A stretch of 13,351 nucleotides of DNA from Rickettsia typhi. Its GTDB lineage: Bacteria; Pseudomonadota; Alphaproteobacteria; Rickettsiales; UBA1997. Shown piece by piece: positions 7,182 to 13,274 of the stretch. The position numbers were made by a program, and so were the translations under genes. The number at the start of each line of letters is the position of its first letter. Within the stretch, counting starts at the first letter, position 1. The notes beneath the pieces were generated by a model. It made no database searches, was not told where the DNA came from, and saw nothing but the letters and a program-made list of their open reading frames with translations. The DNA is taken from positions 1-13,351 of the forward strand of contig CAMDMO010000033.1 in NCBI GenBank assembly GCA_945902255.1, read 5' to 3'.

Positions 7182-8075
7182 CTATGATGATGCACCCACG
7201 AAATAAGGATAAGAGAAGAAAATAAAGTGCATAAAATTCACTACAAAATGCACTAAAATTGCTGATTCAAGACGCTTTGTTTTTAGATAAACTCCTCCAT
7301 AAATAAGGCCAGAAATAAATGCTAAAAATACAAAACTGATGCCGCCGGAGAAATGAAATAATCCGAATAGAAGTGAGGACAAAAGCAATCCTATAAGCTG
7401 TCCGTGCTTAAACTTTTTAAAAACTAAAATGACATTATTTTGAATAAAAAAGCGGAAGAAAAATTCCTCAACTAGTGCGGTAAAAAATAACATTTTTATT
7501 GCCCATAAAAAGGTAACGTCAAAAGATGGTAGCTTCGGATCGAACACAACATATTGCAGAGCCGTTCCAAAAACAAACAGCACCACGATTAAACCTAGTA
7601 AGAATGGAAAACTTTTCTTAATAATGTCTTTATATTCCGCAAGCTTAGTCAAAGGGCTATACGCAAAAAGCAGCAGAAAAAATGCAATTAAAGGTTTGTC
7701 AAAGTTAAGCCAGAATGGAAATGAAGCTGATTTTTCACTAAGTTTTATTTCCGGATACACCTGCCAATTACTGAAGCCGGGCATTTTGTGTAAAAAAATC
7801 AGAATCGTAACAGCGAAAATTGAGATAAATAAAAATACTCTGGCAATTGGTGATAATTTTTTCTGGTAAAAGAAGTAGGTTAGCCCGCCAATTATTGCGA
7901 TCGAAAGCAATGCTATATAGTCGATGCTACCAGCACTCAATCCCAACAGAATAGAGATCGAGAAGAAAACAACCGGAACTCTTTTGTCGGTTGAAATCCA
8001 AAATGATGCAAAAGTGAGAACTAAAATGAAGTAGGTTAGAATTTGTAGTGGAAATTCTTGAAAAATACTAATCAT
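7182..8075 (-). CDS. CPBP (CAAX-type) intramembrane metalloprotease
   Basis: A 297-aa polytopic membrane protein with about eight hydrophobic segments. All three CPBP/ABI motifs are intact: EEFFFR (Glu203, Glu204, Arg208), FGLFH (His241) and HFVVN (His276, Asn280), so it should be catalytically competent in the inner membrane. A non-membrane stretch at about 98-128 carries PGFSNWQVYP and an LNFDKPL motif before the catalytic half. The family includes bacterial relatives of the CAAX prenyl protease that process membrane peptides, give bacteriocin immunity or regulate signalling; the substrate here is unknown. It is the first gene of the operon with the receptor and YfiR genes; its stop touches the receptor start. 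A palindrome at 8065-8080 spans its start codon, and no Shine-Dalgarno sequence is seen. Confidence 0.88.
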   Translation of the reverse strand: MISIFQEFPLQILTYFILVLTFASFWISTDKRVPVVFFSISILLGLSAGSIDYIALLSIAIIGGLTYFFYQKKLSPIARVFLFISIFAVTILIFLHKMPGFSNWQVYPEIKLSEKSASFPFWLNFDKPLIAFFLLLFAYSPLTKLAEYKDIIKKSFPFLLGLIVVLFVFGTALQYVVFDPKLPSFDVTFLWAIKMLFFTALVEEFFFRFFIQNNVILVFKKFKHGQLIGLLLSSLLFGLFHFSGGISFVFLAFISGLIYGGVYLKTKRLESAILVHFVVNFMHFIFFSYPYFVGASS

Positions 8076-8080
8076 AGTAT
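8065..8080. promoter_or_regulatory. palindrome over the protease start, similar to the kinase operator
   Basis: ATACTA (8065-8070) and TAGTAT (8075-8080) are inverted around ATCA, in the 69-bp divergent region between the protease operon and the sensor kinase gene. The arms equal the inner arms of the palindrome upstream of the soluble kinase (ATACTA-AA-TAGTAT), but the spacer is 4 instead of 2 nt. It overlaps the protease start codon. It may be a second site of the same regulator; AT-rich short palindromes also arise by chance. Confidence 0.3.
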
Positions 8081-8144
8081 ACGAATCGGTAGATTGAAAT
8101 AAACTAAAACGGATAATCAGCCATCCTTTATCAGATATTTAAAA

Positions 8145-9812
8145 ATGCAAATCAACAAGTTTTTTAAAAAAATTTTCTTTATCTCAAGAGAATACAAATT
8201 CTTTGCTTTTCTTATCGCAATGTCCATTTGTTGCGCTTATGGCTTATTCATTCTCATCTCTTACCAAAATCACAAAAACACCTATAATCAGAAATATTTA
8301 TCCCTCAGTTTTTCAGTTGCAAATAGCTACGAAGTTTTTCTGGATAATATTTTTAGACAGGCTGAATTCATTGGTAACAAGATAAGTCATAACAGAAGCG
8401 AATATGCGATTAATAATCTGCTTAAACATAGCTTTAGCTTAAATTCGAATCTTGATACTTCGCTACTTAGTAGCTGGGTAAAATTTAAATGGATTGATAA
8501 AAATAATTTCATTAACAACGATCGCTACAATCTTCGCCGCAGTAAGAGTGAGCCATGGCTTGTTCATTTTGATTCTCTGCATTCAACCGGTTCAGAAGTT
8601 GTGGATTCTTACATACCGGTAAGCTTTGGCATCACTAAAAATAACGGCGCTTTTATTGGAACTTTAAGCAGCAATATCAACATCTCATCCTTACTTAAAT
8701 TTCTTCAACATAGCATTCAGGATAAACAGTTAAGCATCGTAATTCTTGATCGTGAAAACAATGTCATCGGACAAACAACCAGTGGTGATGACTTAACCTT
8801 GCCAAAGGACTTTTTTAAGAATCAGAAATTTACCGGAAGCTCAGGAAATATTTATACAAAATTTGATCTAACCAAAACCATTTATATATCTTACAAAAAA
8901 CTAGATTCCTATCCGTTTACCATAATTGTGGGCGATAATAGTTCAGCGATATTTCGTCCGTTATTCAACACTCTGATTAAGTATTTTCTAGTGTTGGTGC
9001 TGGTTCTATTCGCTCTTCTTGCGGTGCTGTTATTATTTTATAAAAAGATTATTACTCCAATCACATCACTTTCTTCTTTTGCCAAAGGCATAATTTCATC
9101 TGATGAAAAAATAAATTATACTCCGGAAAAACATTCATTTGTTGAAATTTCAAATTTAGAGCAGGCATTGATAAAAATTGAGAATTACAAAAAAGAATTA
9201 AGCGATTCCAATAAAGAGCTGAACCTCAAAACTGATCAATTGGAACTCATAAAAAAAGATCTGGAAAAGGATTTAGAGAAATTATCAAACTCTTATAACC
9301 TGAGAGATAATTTGCTTAAAAAATCATTGGAAAATACCGAAAATGTAGCAGTAAAAAAGACGCTGGAGCAATGTCTGTCAATGCTTTTCCCTGAAATATA
9401 TTCCCGTCAGTTAAAAATCGTCGAATCAATAGAAGATGTACCAGATCTTAAAATAAAATATTGTAATTTCGTTAAAATAGTTACCGATTTGCTATCACGA
9501 TCTTTTATTTTTTCGTCAAAAAATACCCAAATTACAGTAAAAACGGAGATCACCTCTCTGAATGGAGTTAAGCATCTGGGTCTGATGATAGAAGATACGG
9601 GAATCGGCGATGAAGAGTGGAGAAAGAAAAGCCTGAATGAGTCCTGTAATATTGAAGAAACTAGGGAAGTGATTGAGCAAAATAATGGGGTTTTTAAATG
9701 CGTGGATAGACCGGATTCAGGCGTTAAATACTGCGTCTTATTTCCTTATAACAGCGATAAGAAAGTTAAGAAGGAAGTTAGTAATATTATCCATCTATTT
9801 CCCAATAATTAA
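8145..9812 (+). CDS. membrane sensor with Cache-like periplasmic domain and degenerate kinase domain
   Basis: A 555-aa inner-membrane protein. Membrane segments lie at about 19-40 and 279-299 and enclose a 240-residue periplasmic domain with the layout of a Cache sensor. A HAMP-like segment (about 300-350) and a long coiled coil (about 335-395) follow. The C-terminal part resembles HATPase_c: it keeps an EDTGIGDEEW G1 box (Asp484, Gly486, Gly488), but the N box (VKIVTDLLSRSFIFSS, 443-458) lacks the Mg-binding Asn and the G2 glycines are gone (around 508-530). The segment in the DHp position (SYNLRDNLLKKSLENTEN, 383-400) has no His. It is therefore a probable pseudokinase. It is divergent from the protease-receptor-YfiR operon, and its periplasmic domain could contact YfiR. 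No Shine-Dalgarno sequence is visible. Partnership with the soluble kinase at 3296 is inference. Confidence 0.85.
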   Translation: MQINKFFKKIFFISREYKFFAFLIAMSICCAYGLFILISYQNHKNTYNQKYLSLSFSVANSYEVFLDNIFRQAEFIGNKISHNRSEYAINNLLKHSFSLNSNLDTSLLSSWVKFKWIDKNNFINNDRYNLRRSKSEPWLVHFDSLHSTGSEVVDSYIPVSFGITKNNGAFIGTLSSNINISSLLKFLQHSIQDKQLSIVILDRENNVIGQTTSGDDLTLPKDFFKNQKFTGSSGNIYTKFDLTKTIYISYKKLDSYPFTIIVGDNSSAIFRPLFNTLIKYFLVLVLVLFALLAVLLLFYKKIITPITSLSSFAKGIISSDEKINYTPEKHSFVEISNLEQALIKIENYKKELSDSNKELNLKTDQLELIKKDLEKDLEKLSNSYNLRDNLLKKSLENTENVAVKKTLEQCLSMLFPEIYSRQLKIVESIEDVPDLKIKYCNFVKIVTDLLSRSFIFSSKNTQITVKTEITSLNGVKHLGLMIEDTGIGDEEWRKKSLNESCNIEETREVIEQNNGVFKCVDRPDSGVKYCVLFPYNSDKKVKKEVSNIIHLFPNN

Positions 9813-9866
9813 ATTTATTCTCTTTCTACTTGATAGAACACTTCTTTAAGGTAAAGTATTAACCTG

Positions 9867-9891
9867 TAAAGCCAATATCTACAAGGCTTTA
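9867..9891 (+). terminator. hairpin after the sensor gene, possible weak terminator
   Basis: TAAAGCC (9867-9873) and GGCTTTA (9885-9891) form a 7-bp stem with an 11-nt loop, followed by TAGTGTTTTTCTTT. The T run starts four bases after the stem, so termination would be inefficient. It sits 54 bp after the sensor stop and 35 bp before the likely start of the small protein gene, so it may modulate rather than stop read-through. Confidence 0.4.
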
Positions 9892-9926
9892 TAGTGTTTT
9901 TCTTTATCAAATTTAAAAGAGGTTTT

Positions 9927-10127
9927 ATGTCCTGCGAAAACAAAATAGAATATTATTTTTTAAGAATTTCAGCTGAAAGATTTACTTCGGATTTATCTCA
10001 TTTCTCAAAAGACATTAATTCCTTTTCTGAAGAGCAACTTTGTGCGATAGTTTCTTACTTTAGCGTGATTGAGCAGAATGCAGAAAAAATCAGAAGAGAA
10101 TTAGAAAAAAGATTAGGAATTAAGTAA
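9927..10127 (+). CDS. small helical protein of unknown function, 66 aa
   Basis: The preferred start is the Met at 9927 (MSCENKIEYYFLRISAE), because GAGG lies 4 nt upstream; an in-frame ATG at 9894 would add 11 residues and has no ribosome site. The product is 66 aa, soluble and mostly helical: FTSDLSHFSKDINSF, then SEEQLCAIVSYFSVIEQNAEKI and a basic end RRELEKRLGIK. I do not recognise a family. It follows the membrane sensor gene on the same strand, with a weak hairpin between them, and converges with the integrase module. A small partner or adaptor of the sensor is possible, but nothing in the sequence proves it. Confidence 0.6.
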   Translation: MSCENKIEYYFLRISAERFTSDLSHFSKDINSFSEEQLCAIVSYFSVIEQNAEKIRRELEKRLGIK

Positions 10128-10229
10128 AAAAACTTCACATTTCAACCGCTAAAAATAGTCCCCAGAATAGCTCTCTCCAAATTTAAGAGCCGCTAAAGAA
10201 AACAAAATCTCAAATTCAGAAATCTAAGT

Positions 10230-10649
10230 TTAGAATCCCCAAGCTTCCTCTTGCTCCTGCCATAAGTCAGGAATTTCGTTAGTTACAATATCCTGTAGTC
10301 TCAGTGTTCTAGGTTCTGTGCCTTCCAAAATCCTATCAACAATTTTAGGAGATAGAAAATTTAGGTTAAAAACTTTACTCACATAGCCAGTAGTTAATTT
10401 TTCTTTTCTGGCAATATCAGCCAATGAGCTAACATTATTAGTCTCTAGCATAGATTTCCATTTGTGAGCTTTAGCAATAGATTTAAGGAGCTTTGAATCA
10501 AAATTCCTTGGAACATCTTCTCTGCGACTCTCTATACCTTGCGGTGTAATAATCATCGCTGTGCCGCCGCGTTTCTTGATGTCTAGAGGAATAAAAATAT
10601 TAATGGTCGCCTGTTCAATTGTTAAAATATTTTCTGTCATATTATTCAT
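10230..10649 (-). CDS. ParB/HTH-like protein of the recombinase module, 139 aa
   Basis: This is the last gene of the integrase module. The N-terminal third has IFIPLDIKKRGG and MIITPQGIES, and the middle has LLKSIAKAHKWKSMLETN. A helix-turn-helix follows at about 73-95 (SSLADIARKEKLTTGYVSKVF), then LSPKIVDRILEGTEPRTLRLQDI. This pattern is familiar from uncharacterised proteins encoded directly after large serine recombinases in alphaproteobacterial elements. A DNA-binding accessory or directionality role is plausible from the HTH and the position but is not shown. Its ATG overlaps the recombinase stop by 8 bp (10642-10649), so translation is coupled. Met4 is an alternative start. No terminator hairpin is visible in the 102 bp after it. 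Confidence 0.85.
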   Translation of the reverse strand: MNNMTENILTIEQATINIFIPLDIKKRGGTAMIITPQGIESRREDVPRNFDSKLLKSIAKAHKWKSMLETNNVSSLADIARKEKLTTGYVSKVFNLNFLSPKIVDRILEGTEPRTLRLQDIVTNEIPDLWQEQEEAWGF

Positions 10650-11967
10650 TTAATTCAGTTGATAACGATCCAAGGCCTTCTTTAAAAATTCTGACATTTA
10701 AACCATTGGGCCTCACTTCCACATTTTTAACCAAAAGACCGATGATTCTTGCTTGTTCGGCTGGAAATAGCTCATCCCAAACCTTTCCAATTTGCTTAAA
10801 AGAGTTGATGACAACTTCCTCAGTAACTCTGCCACCTGATTGAGCAATCGTGTTAACAATTATTTCCGGTTTTTTTAGTATTTGTAGAACCTGACTAGTT
10901 ACCAAATTTTCTGCCTCATTTGCAGCTAATCTTCCAATCGGACAGTTTTCATTATCGCCTTTCACTTTTGAGGGACATATATAGTAACGATATCTAGTAC
11001 CTTCTTTGGCAGTATAAGTTGGTATCATTTTTCTGCCGCATATTCCACAATAAATCAAACCTTTTAAAAGAGGAGCTACAGTGAGTCGCGAAACAGGAGT
11101 TATTATTTGATTCTCTAATGGGCGAGTAAGAATTGCGCTTACCTTATTCCAAACTTCATCAGAAATTATTGCTTTATGAAGACCTTGATAGCGTGATTTT
11201 TTGTGATCAATCATGCCAATATAAAGCGGATTTTCCAAAGCTCTTTTTATGGTTTGAATATTAAATTTTTTACCTACCTGCACATTTCCTTTTTTTGATA
11301 CCCAGCTTTTAGTAGTAAAACCGTGTTTATTCATTTCTCTAGCCGTTTCCAGCGGAGATTGATTTTCAAGAAAAGTATTAAAAATATTTTTGACAACTTT
11401 TGCCTCATCTTCGTTTACACTTAATTTTCCTTCGTGGGCATTATAGCCAAGTGGAATAGTTCCGCCCATCCACATACCTTTTTTCTTAGAGGCCGCAACC
11501 TTATCTCTAATGCGTTCTGCAGTTAATTCGCGTTCATACTGAGCAAAGCTCATAATCATTCCAAACATCAATCTTCCTGCGGCAGTGGCGGTGTTAAAAC
11601 TTTCTGTAACTGAAATAAAACTAACTTTATGCTGATCAAGAATCTCAACGATTTTGGTAAAATCAAAAAGCCTTCTACTTATACGATCAGCTCTGTAAAC
11701 CACTACACAATCAATTTTACCTTCCTTGATATCCTGAAGCAGTCTTTTGAAAGCTGGTCTTTCCATGTTGCCGCCGGAATAACCACCATCATTATATTCA
11801 GTTGGAAGCAAAACCCAACCCTGATGTATTTGCGAAGCGATGTAATTTTCCGCTGCCAACCTCTGAGCATCAATTGAGTTAAATTCTTGCTCTAATCCTT
11901 CTTCGCTAGATTTTCTGGTATAAATAGCGCAGCGTAATTTTGGTTTTTCTTCTGTTTTTTCTTTCAT
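10642..11967 (-). CDS. large serine recombinase (site-specific integrase)
   Basis: A 441-aa resolvase/invertase-type recombinase. The catalytic domain covers about 10-155: CAIYTRKSS with the nucleophile Ser20, DGGYSG (60-65), and YRADRISRR with the active-site Arg95/Arg98, then the long helix with FAQYERELTAERIRDK. A Recombinase domain (about 165-270) follows, then a zinc ribbon (Cys307, Cys310, Cys331, Cys342) and a short C-terminal helical end. All catalytic residues are present, so it should be active. It would cut and join attP and attB through a Ser-DNA bond to integrate or excise the element. At 441 aa it is on the short side for large serine integrases. Its ATG overlaps the stop of the DUF2924 gene (ATGA). 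The target site cannot be fixed from this window. Confidence 0.95.
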   Translation of the reverse strand: MKEKTEEKPKLRCAIYTRKSSEEGLEQEFNSIDAQRLAAENYIASQIHQGWVLLPTEYNDGGYSGGNMERPAFKRLLQDIKEGKIDCVVVYRADRISRRLFDFTKIVEILDQHKVSFISVTESFNTATAAGRLMFGMIMSFAQYERELTAERIRDKVAASKKKGMWMGGTIPLGYNAHEGKLSVNEDEAKVVKNIFNTFLENQSPLETAREMNKHGFTTKSWVSKKGNVQVGKKFNIQTIKRALENPLYIGMIDHKKSRYQGLHKAIISDEVWNKVSAILTRPLENQIITPVSRLTVAPLLKGLIYCGICGRKMIPTYTAKEGTRYRYYICPSKVKGDNENCPIGRLAANEAENLVTSQVLQILKKPEIIVNTIAQSGGRVTEEVVINSFKQIGKVWDELFPAEQARIIGLLVKNVEVRPNGLNVRIFKEGLGSLSTELNE

Positions 11968-12383
11968 TGTTTAAATCTAAAAAATTTAGGACCATTCCAC
12001 CTTGTGCCGGTGATTTTTCTGGCAATTGAAGAGAGACTTTTGAATTTTTGTCCGTCAAATTCAAAACAATCTTTCAAAACCATTACTTCATACATTGTAC
12101 CATTCCACTCGCGACAAATTTTGGTTCCTGTCATTAATTCGCTATGAGGTTTTGATAAACTATCACCATTGCTATTGGCAATTTGGAGGAGCTTATTTTT
12201 GTTTTTTTCAGGCAAGCTACCAATTGCCAATTCCTGCAATCTATAAGCAATTCGAGGGCGTAAAAATTCCACCCCGGAATTGGCTGCACATTTTTTAGGC
12301 ATTATTTCATTGTAGATTTCCCTCATTTCGGCAGCCGGTTTATATTGCAGTTCTATAATTTGGCGGGAGATGCTTTTGCTCAT
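11964..12383 (-). CDS. DUF2924 family protein
   Basis: A 139-aa protein with the full DUF2924 pattern: FLRPRIAYRLQELAIGSL (40-57), the core TGTKICREWNGTMYEVMVL (85-103), FEFDGQKFKSLSSIARKIT (107-125) and the end GTRWNGPKFFRF. DUF2924 genes typically lie immediately upstream of a large serine recombinase in alphaproteobacterial prophages, as here. The function is not established; its strand-rich core and constant linkage suggest an integration cofactor. It overlaps both neighbours by 4 bp (ATGA junctions), so it is expressed only as part of the module. Confidence 0.93.
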   Translation of the reverse strand: MSKSISRQIIELQYKPAAEMREIYNEIMPKKCAANSGVEFLRPRIAYRLQELAIGSLPEKNKNKLLQIANSNGDSLSKPHSELMTGTKICREWNGTMYEVMVLKDCFEFDGQKFKSLSSIARKITGTRWNGPKFFRFKQ

Positions 12384-12580
12384 AGTCTTATATGGTCTAA
12401 AGGGTTGATATTGCTGCTCCCATGAGTGCTTGGAAAATTATTATGATCAAGTGGAATCTGCTGATTTTTTAACATTCTTGCTTCTAGTCGCGAAATACCG
12501 GCAATCAGGATTGTACCGATTTCTGCTAATCTGTTTTTATGGGAGTCGGTTTTTTGCTGCTCTTTGGTTTGTGATTGCAT
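12380..12580 (-). CDS. small leading ORF of the recombinase module, 66 aa
   Basis: A 66-aa hydrophilic protein with one helical segment, NRLAEIGTILIAGISRLEARM (about 16-36), and a Ser/Asn/His-rich tail. Small proteins with a similar helix directly before DUF2924 recur in alphaproteobacterial integrase modules, as I recall. The stop overlaps the DUF2924 start (ATGA). No Shine-Dalgarno sequence precedes the ATG; instead a long inverted repeat (12585-12620) ends four bases from it. The function is unknown. Confidence 0.7.
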   Translation of the reverse strand: MQSQTKEQQKTDSHKNRLAEIGTILIAGISRLEARMLKNQQIPLDHNNFPSTHGSSNINPLDHIRL

Positions 12581-12584
12581 GATT

Positions 12585-12620
12585 GATAATTTTTAATTGG
12601 ATTAAGCCAATTAAATTATC
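12585..12620. promoter_or_regulatory. long inverted repeat at the head of the recombinase operon
   Basis: The inner arms TTAATTGG (12593-12600) and CCAATTAA (12607-12614) surround ATTAAG; the outer arms GATAAT (12585-12590) and ATTATC (12615-12620) continue the pairing after a 2-nt bulge, giving 14 paired bases. It begins four bases upstream of the first start codon of the integrase module. It could be an operator (repressor or autoregulation by the recombinase module), or an mRNA hairpin that hides the start. Confidence 0.5.
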
Positions 12621-12706
12621 GCAACATTGTTGAACCCGCAATCCGGCACAATTTGTTATGAGCTGTTTTATTCTGTTAGGGATCTGCTTTATTTTCTAAC
12701 GAACAT

Positions 12707-12741
12707 AAAAAAAGCTCCTTCAAAAAATGAAGGAGCTTTTT
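12707..12741. terminator. bidirectional Rho-independent terminator
   Basis: The perfect 13-bp stem AAAAAGCTCCTTC (12709-12721) and GAAGGAGCTTTTT (12729-12741) has a 7-nt loop, with T runs on both strands. On the minus strand it would stop transcripts from the tRNA-Ser side before they reach the recombinase operon, 127 bp away. There is no certain gene upstream on the plus strand. Confidence 0.85.
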
Positions 12742-12753
12742 ATTAAATTTTAA

Positions 12754-12835
12754 AATCGGGAACCACCACCACGCAAACAGCATGTTGACAGCCTATTCCC
12801 TCGAGGAGGTCTTGTATTCAGCGCAACTCCCGATT
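12754..12835. ncRNA. candidate structured RNA region next to the terminator
   Basis: AATCGGGA (12754-12761) and TCCCGATT (12828-12835) form an 8-bp closing stem around 66 nt. Inside, read on the minus strand, are CCTC-CTC-GAGG and AACA-TGC-TGTT mini-hairpins. On the minus strand the stem ends 13 nt before the terminator at 12741, the usual architecture of a small RNA gene. It does not show signatures of SRP RNA, RNase P RNA, tmRNA or a tRNA. It could equally be a recombination site or a decayed element end. Confidence 0.3.
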
Positions 12836-12960
12836 ACCTCAATTCTCGTTAAGAAAGATTTTTTGGCAAGCAAAATTTATCTACTTACTACTCCTAGGTG
12901 GCCCTACTGAGTTAAAATCATAACGTTATGAATATAAAAAAGCTCATGCAAACAGTATGT
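12773..12960 (+). repeat. 13-bp near-identical direct repeat GCAAACAG-Y-ATGT
   Basis: GCAAACAGCATGT (12773-12785) and GCAAACAGTATGT (12948-12960) differ at one base and lie 175 bp apart in the same orientation. Both are followed by a CTCGA-type sequence (CTCGAGGAGG and CTCGAAGATGG). They may be remnants of one duplicated sequence or recombinase-related sites. The match is short. Confidence 0.35.
12918..12931. repeat. 14-bp perfect palindrome TCATAACGTTATGA
   Basis: The palindrome is self-complementary over all 14 bases and contains the start codon of the weak ORF at 12928. It could be a protein-binding site; no partner is evident. Confidence 0.35.
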
Positions 12961-13104
12961 GAATGCTCGAAGATGGGTATAAAATTCAGTACGATCAAGT
13001 TCGCAAAAATACCAAAAATATCGGATGAGGTAGCGATGCTGAAAGTTCGATGTAAAAGCCATGAAACCAATAGTTATCAATGCTTACTGTTTACGAAAAG
13101 GTGA
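12928..13104 (+). CDS. weak small ORF, 58 codons, possible remnant
   Basis: An open frame from ATG to TGA giving a 58-aa, basic product with four Cys (MNIKKLMQTVCECSKMG at the start, CLLFTKR at the end). There is no Shine-Dalgarno sequence, no recognisable family and an in-frame stop five codons upstream of the ATG. The opposite strand also holds an open frame of about 52 codons here, so openness alone means little. It may be a fragment of a gene disrupted by integration, or not a gene at all. Confidence 0.2.
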   Translation: MNIKKLMQTVCECSKMGIKFSTIKFAKIPKISDEVAMLKVRCKSHETNSYQCLLFTKR

Positions 13105-13187
13105 ACGTGAAACGGAGAAACAGAGACAAAAAATGGAGAAAAATAAGAAAAAATAGCGATATAGGATAGAGAAAGGTAAGCGTGAAA
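13097..13187 (+). repeat. imperfect 16-bp direct repeats in a purine-rich tract
   Basis: AAAGGTGAACGTGAAA (13097-13112) and AAAGGTAAGCGTGAAA (13172-13187) match at 14 of 16 positions and lie 75 bp apart. The surrounding plus strand from about 13094 to 13270 is strongly purine-biased. These could be regulator sites in the stretch downstream of the tRNA, or arms of an attachment region. Confidence 0.3.
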
Positions 13188-13274
13188 TAAAAATCTAAAT
13201 ATCAGGAGAGGCTGTAAATACAGGGGCTGGATAGGGTATTAAAAAATCGGAGAATTGGGCAGAGATCGAGTTCG

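Noticed and set aside
7624..7869. 81-codon plus-strand frame inside the CPBP protease gene
   Set aside because: It is antisense to a gene with intact catalytic motifs and has no supporting signals.
8094..8117. Sigma-70 promoter TTGAAA to GATAAT before the sensor gene
   Set aside because: The spacer is only 12 bp, too short for a normal promoter.
10128..10229. Terminator between the convergent small protein and the integrase module
   Set aside because: Only a 5-bp GCTCT/AGAGC stem with an 11-nt loop and no T run is present; the repeated CCGCTAAA octamer (10146, 10190) is too short to interpret.
10619..11877. Open frames on the plus strand opposite the recombinase (10619-10843, 11629-11877)
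   Set aside because: They lie antisense to a clearly recognisable recombinase, have no ribosome sites and no family resemblance; they are reading-frame shadows.
12928..13104. Toxin or antitoxin gene in the tRNA-proximal region
   Set aside because: The frame has no ribosome site, no partner gene and no recognisable family, so I kept it only as a weak ORF.
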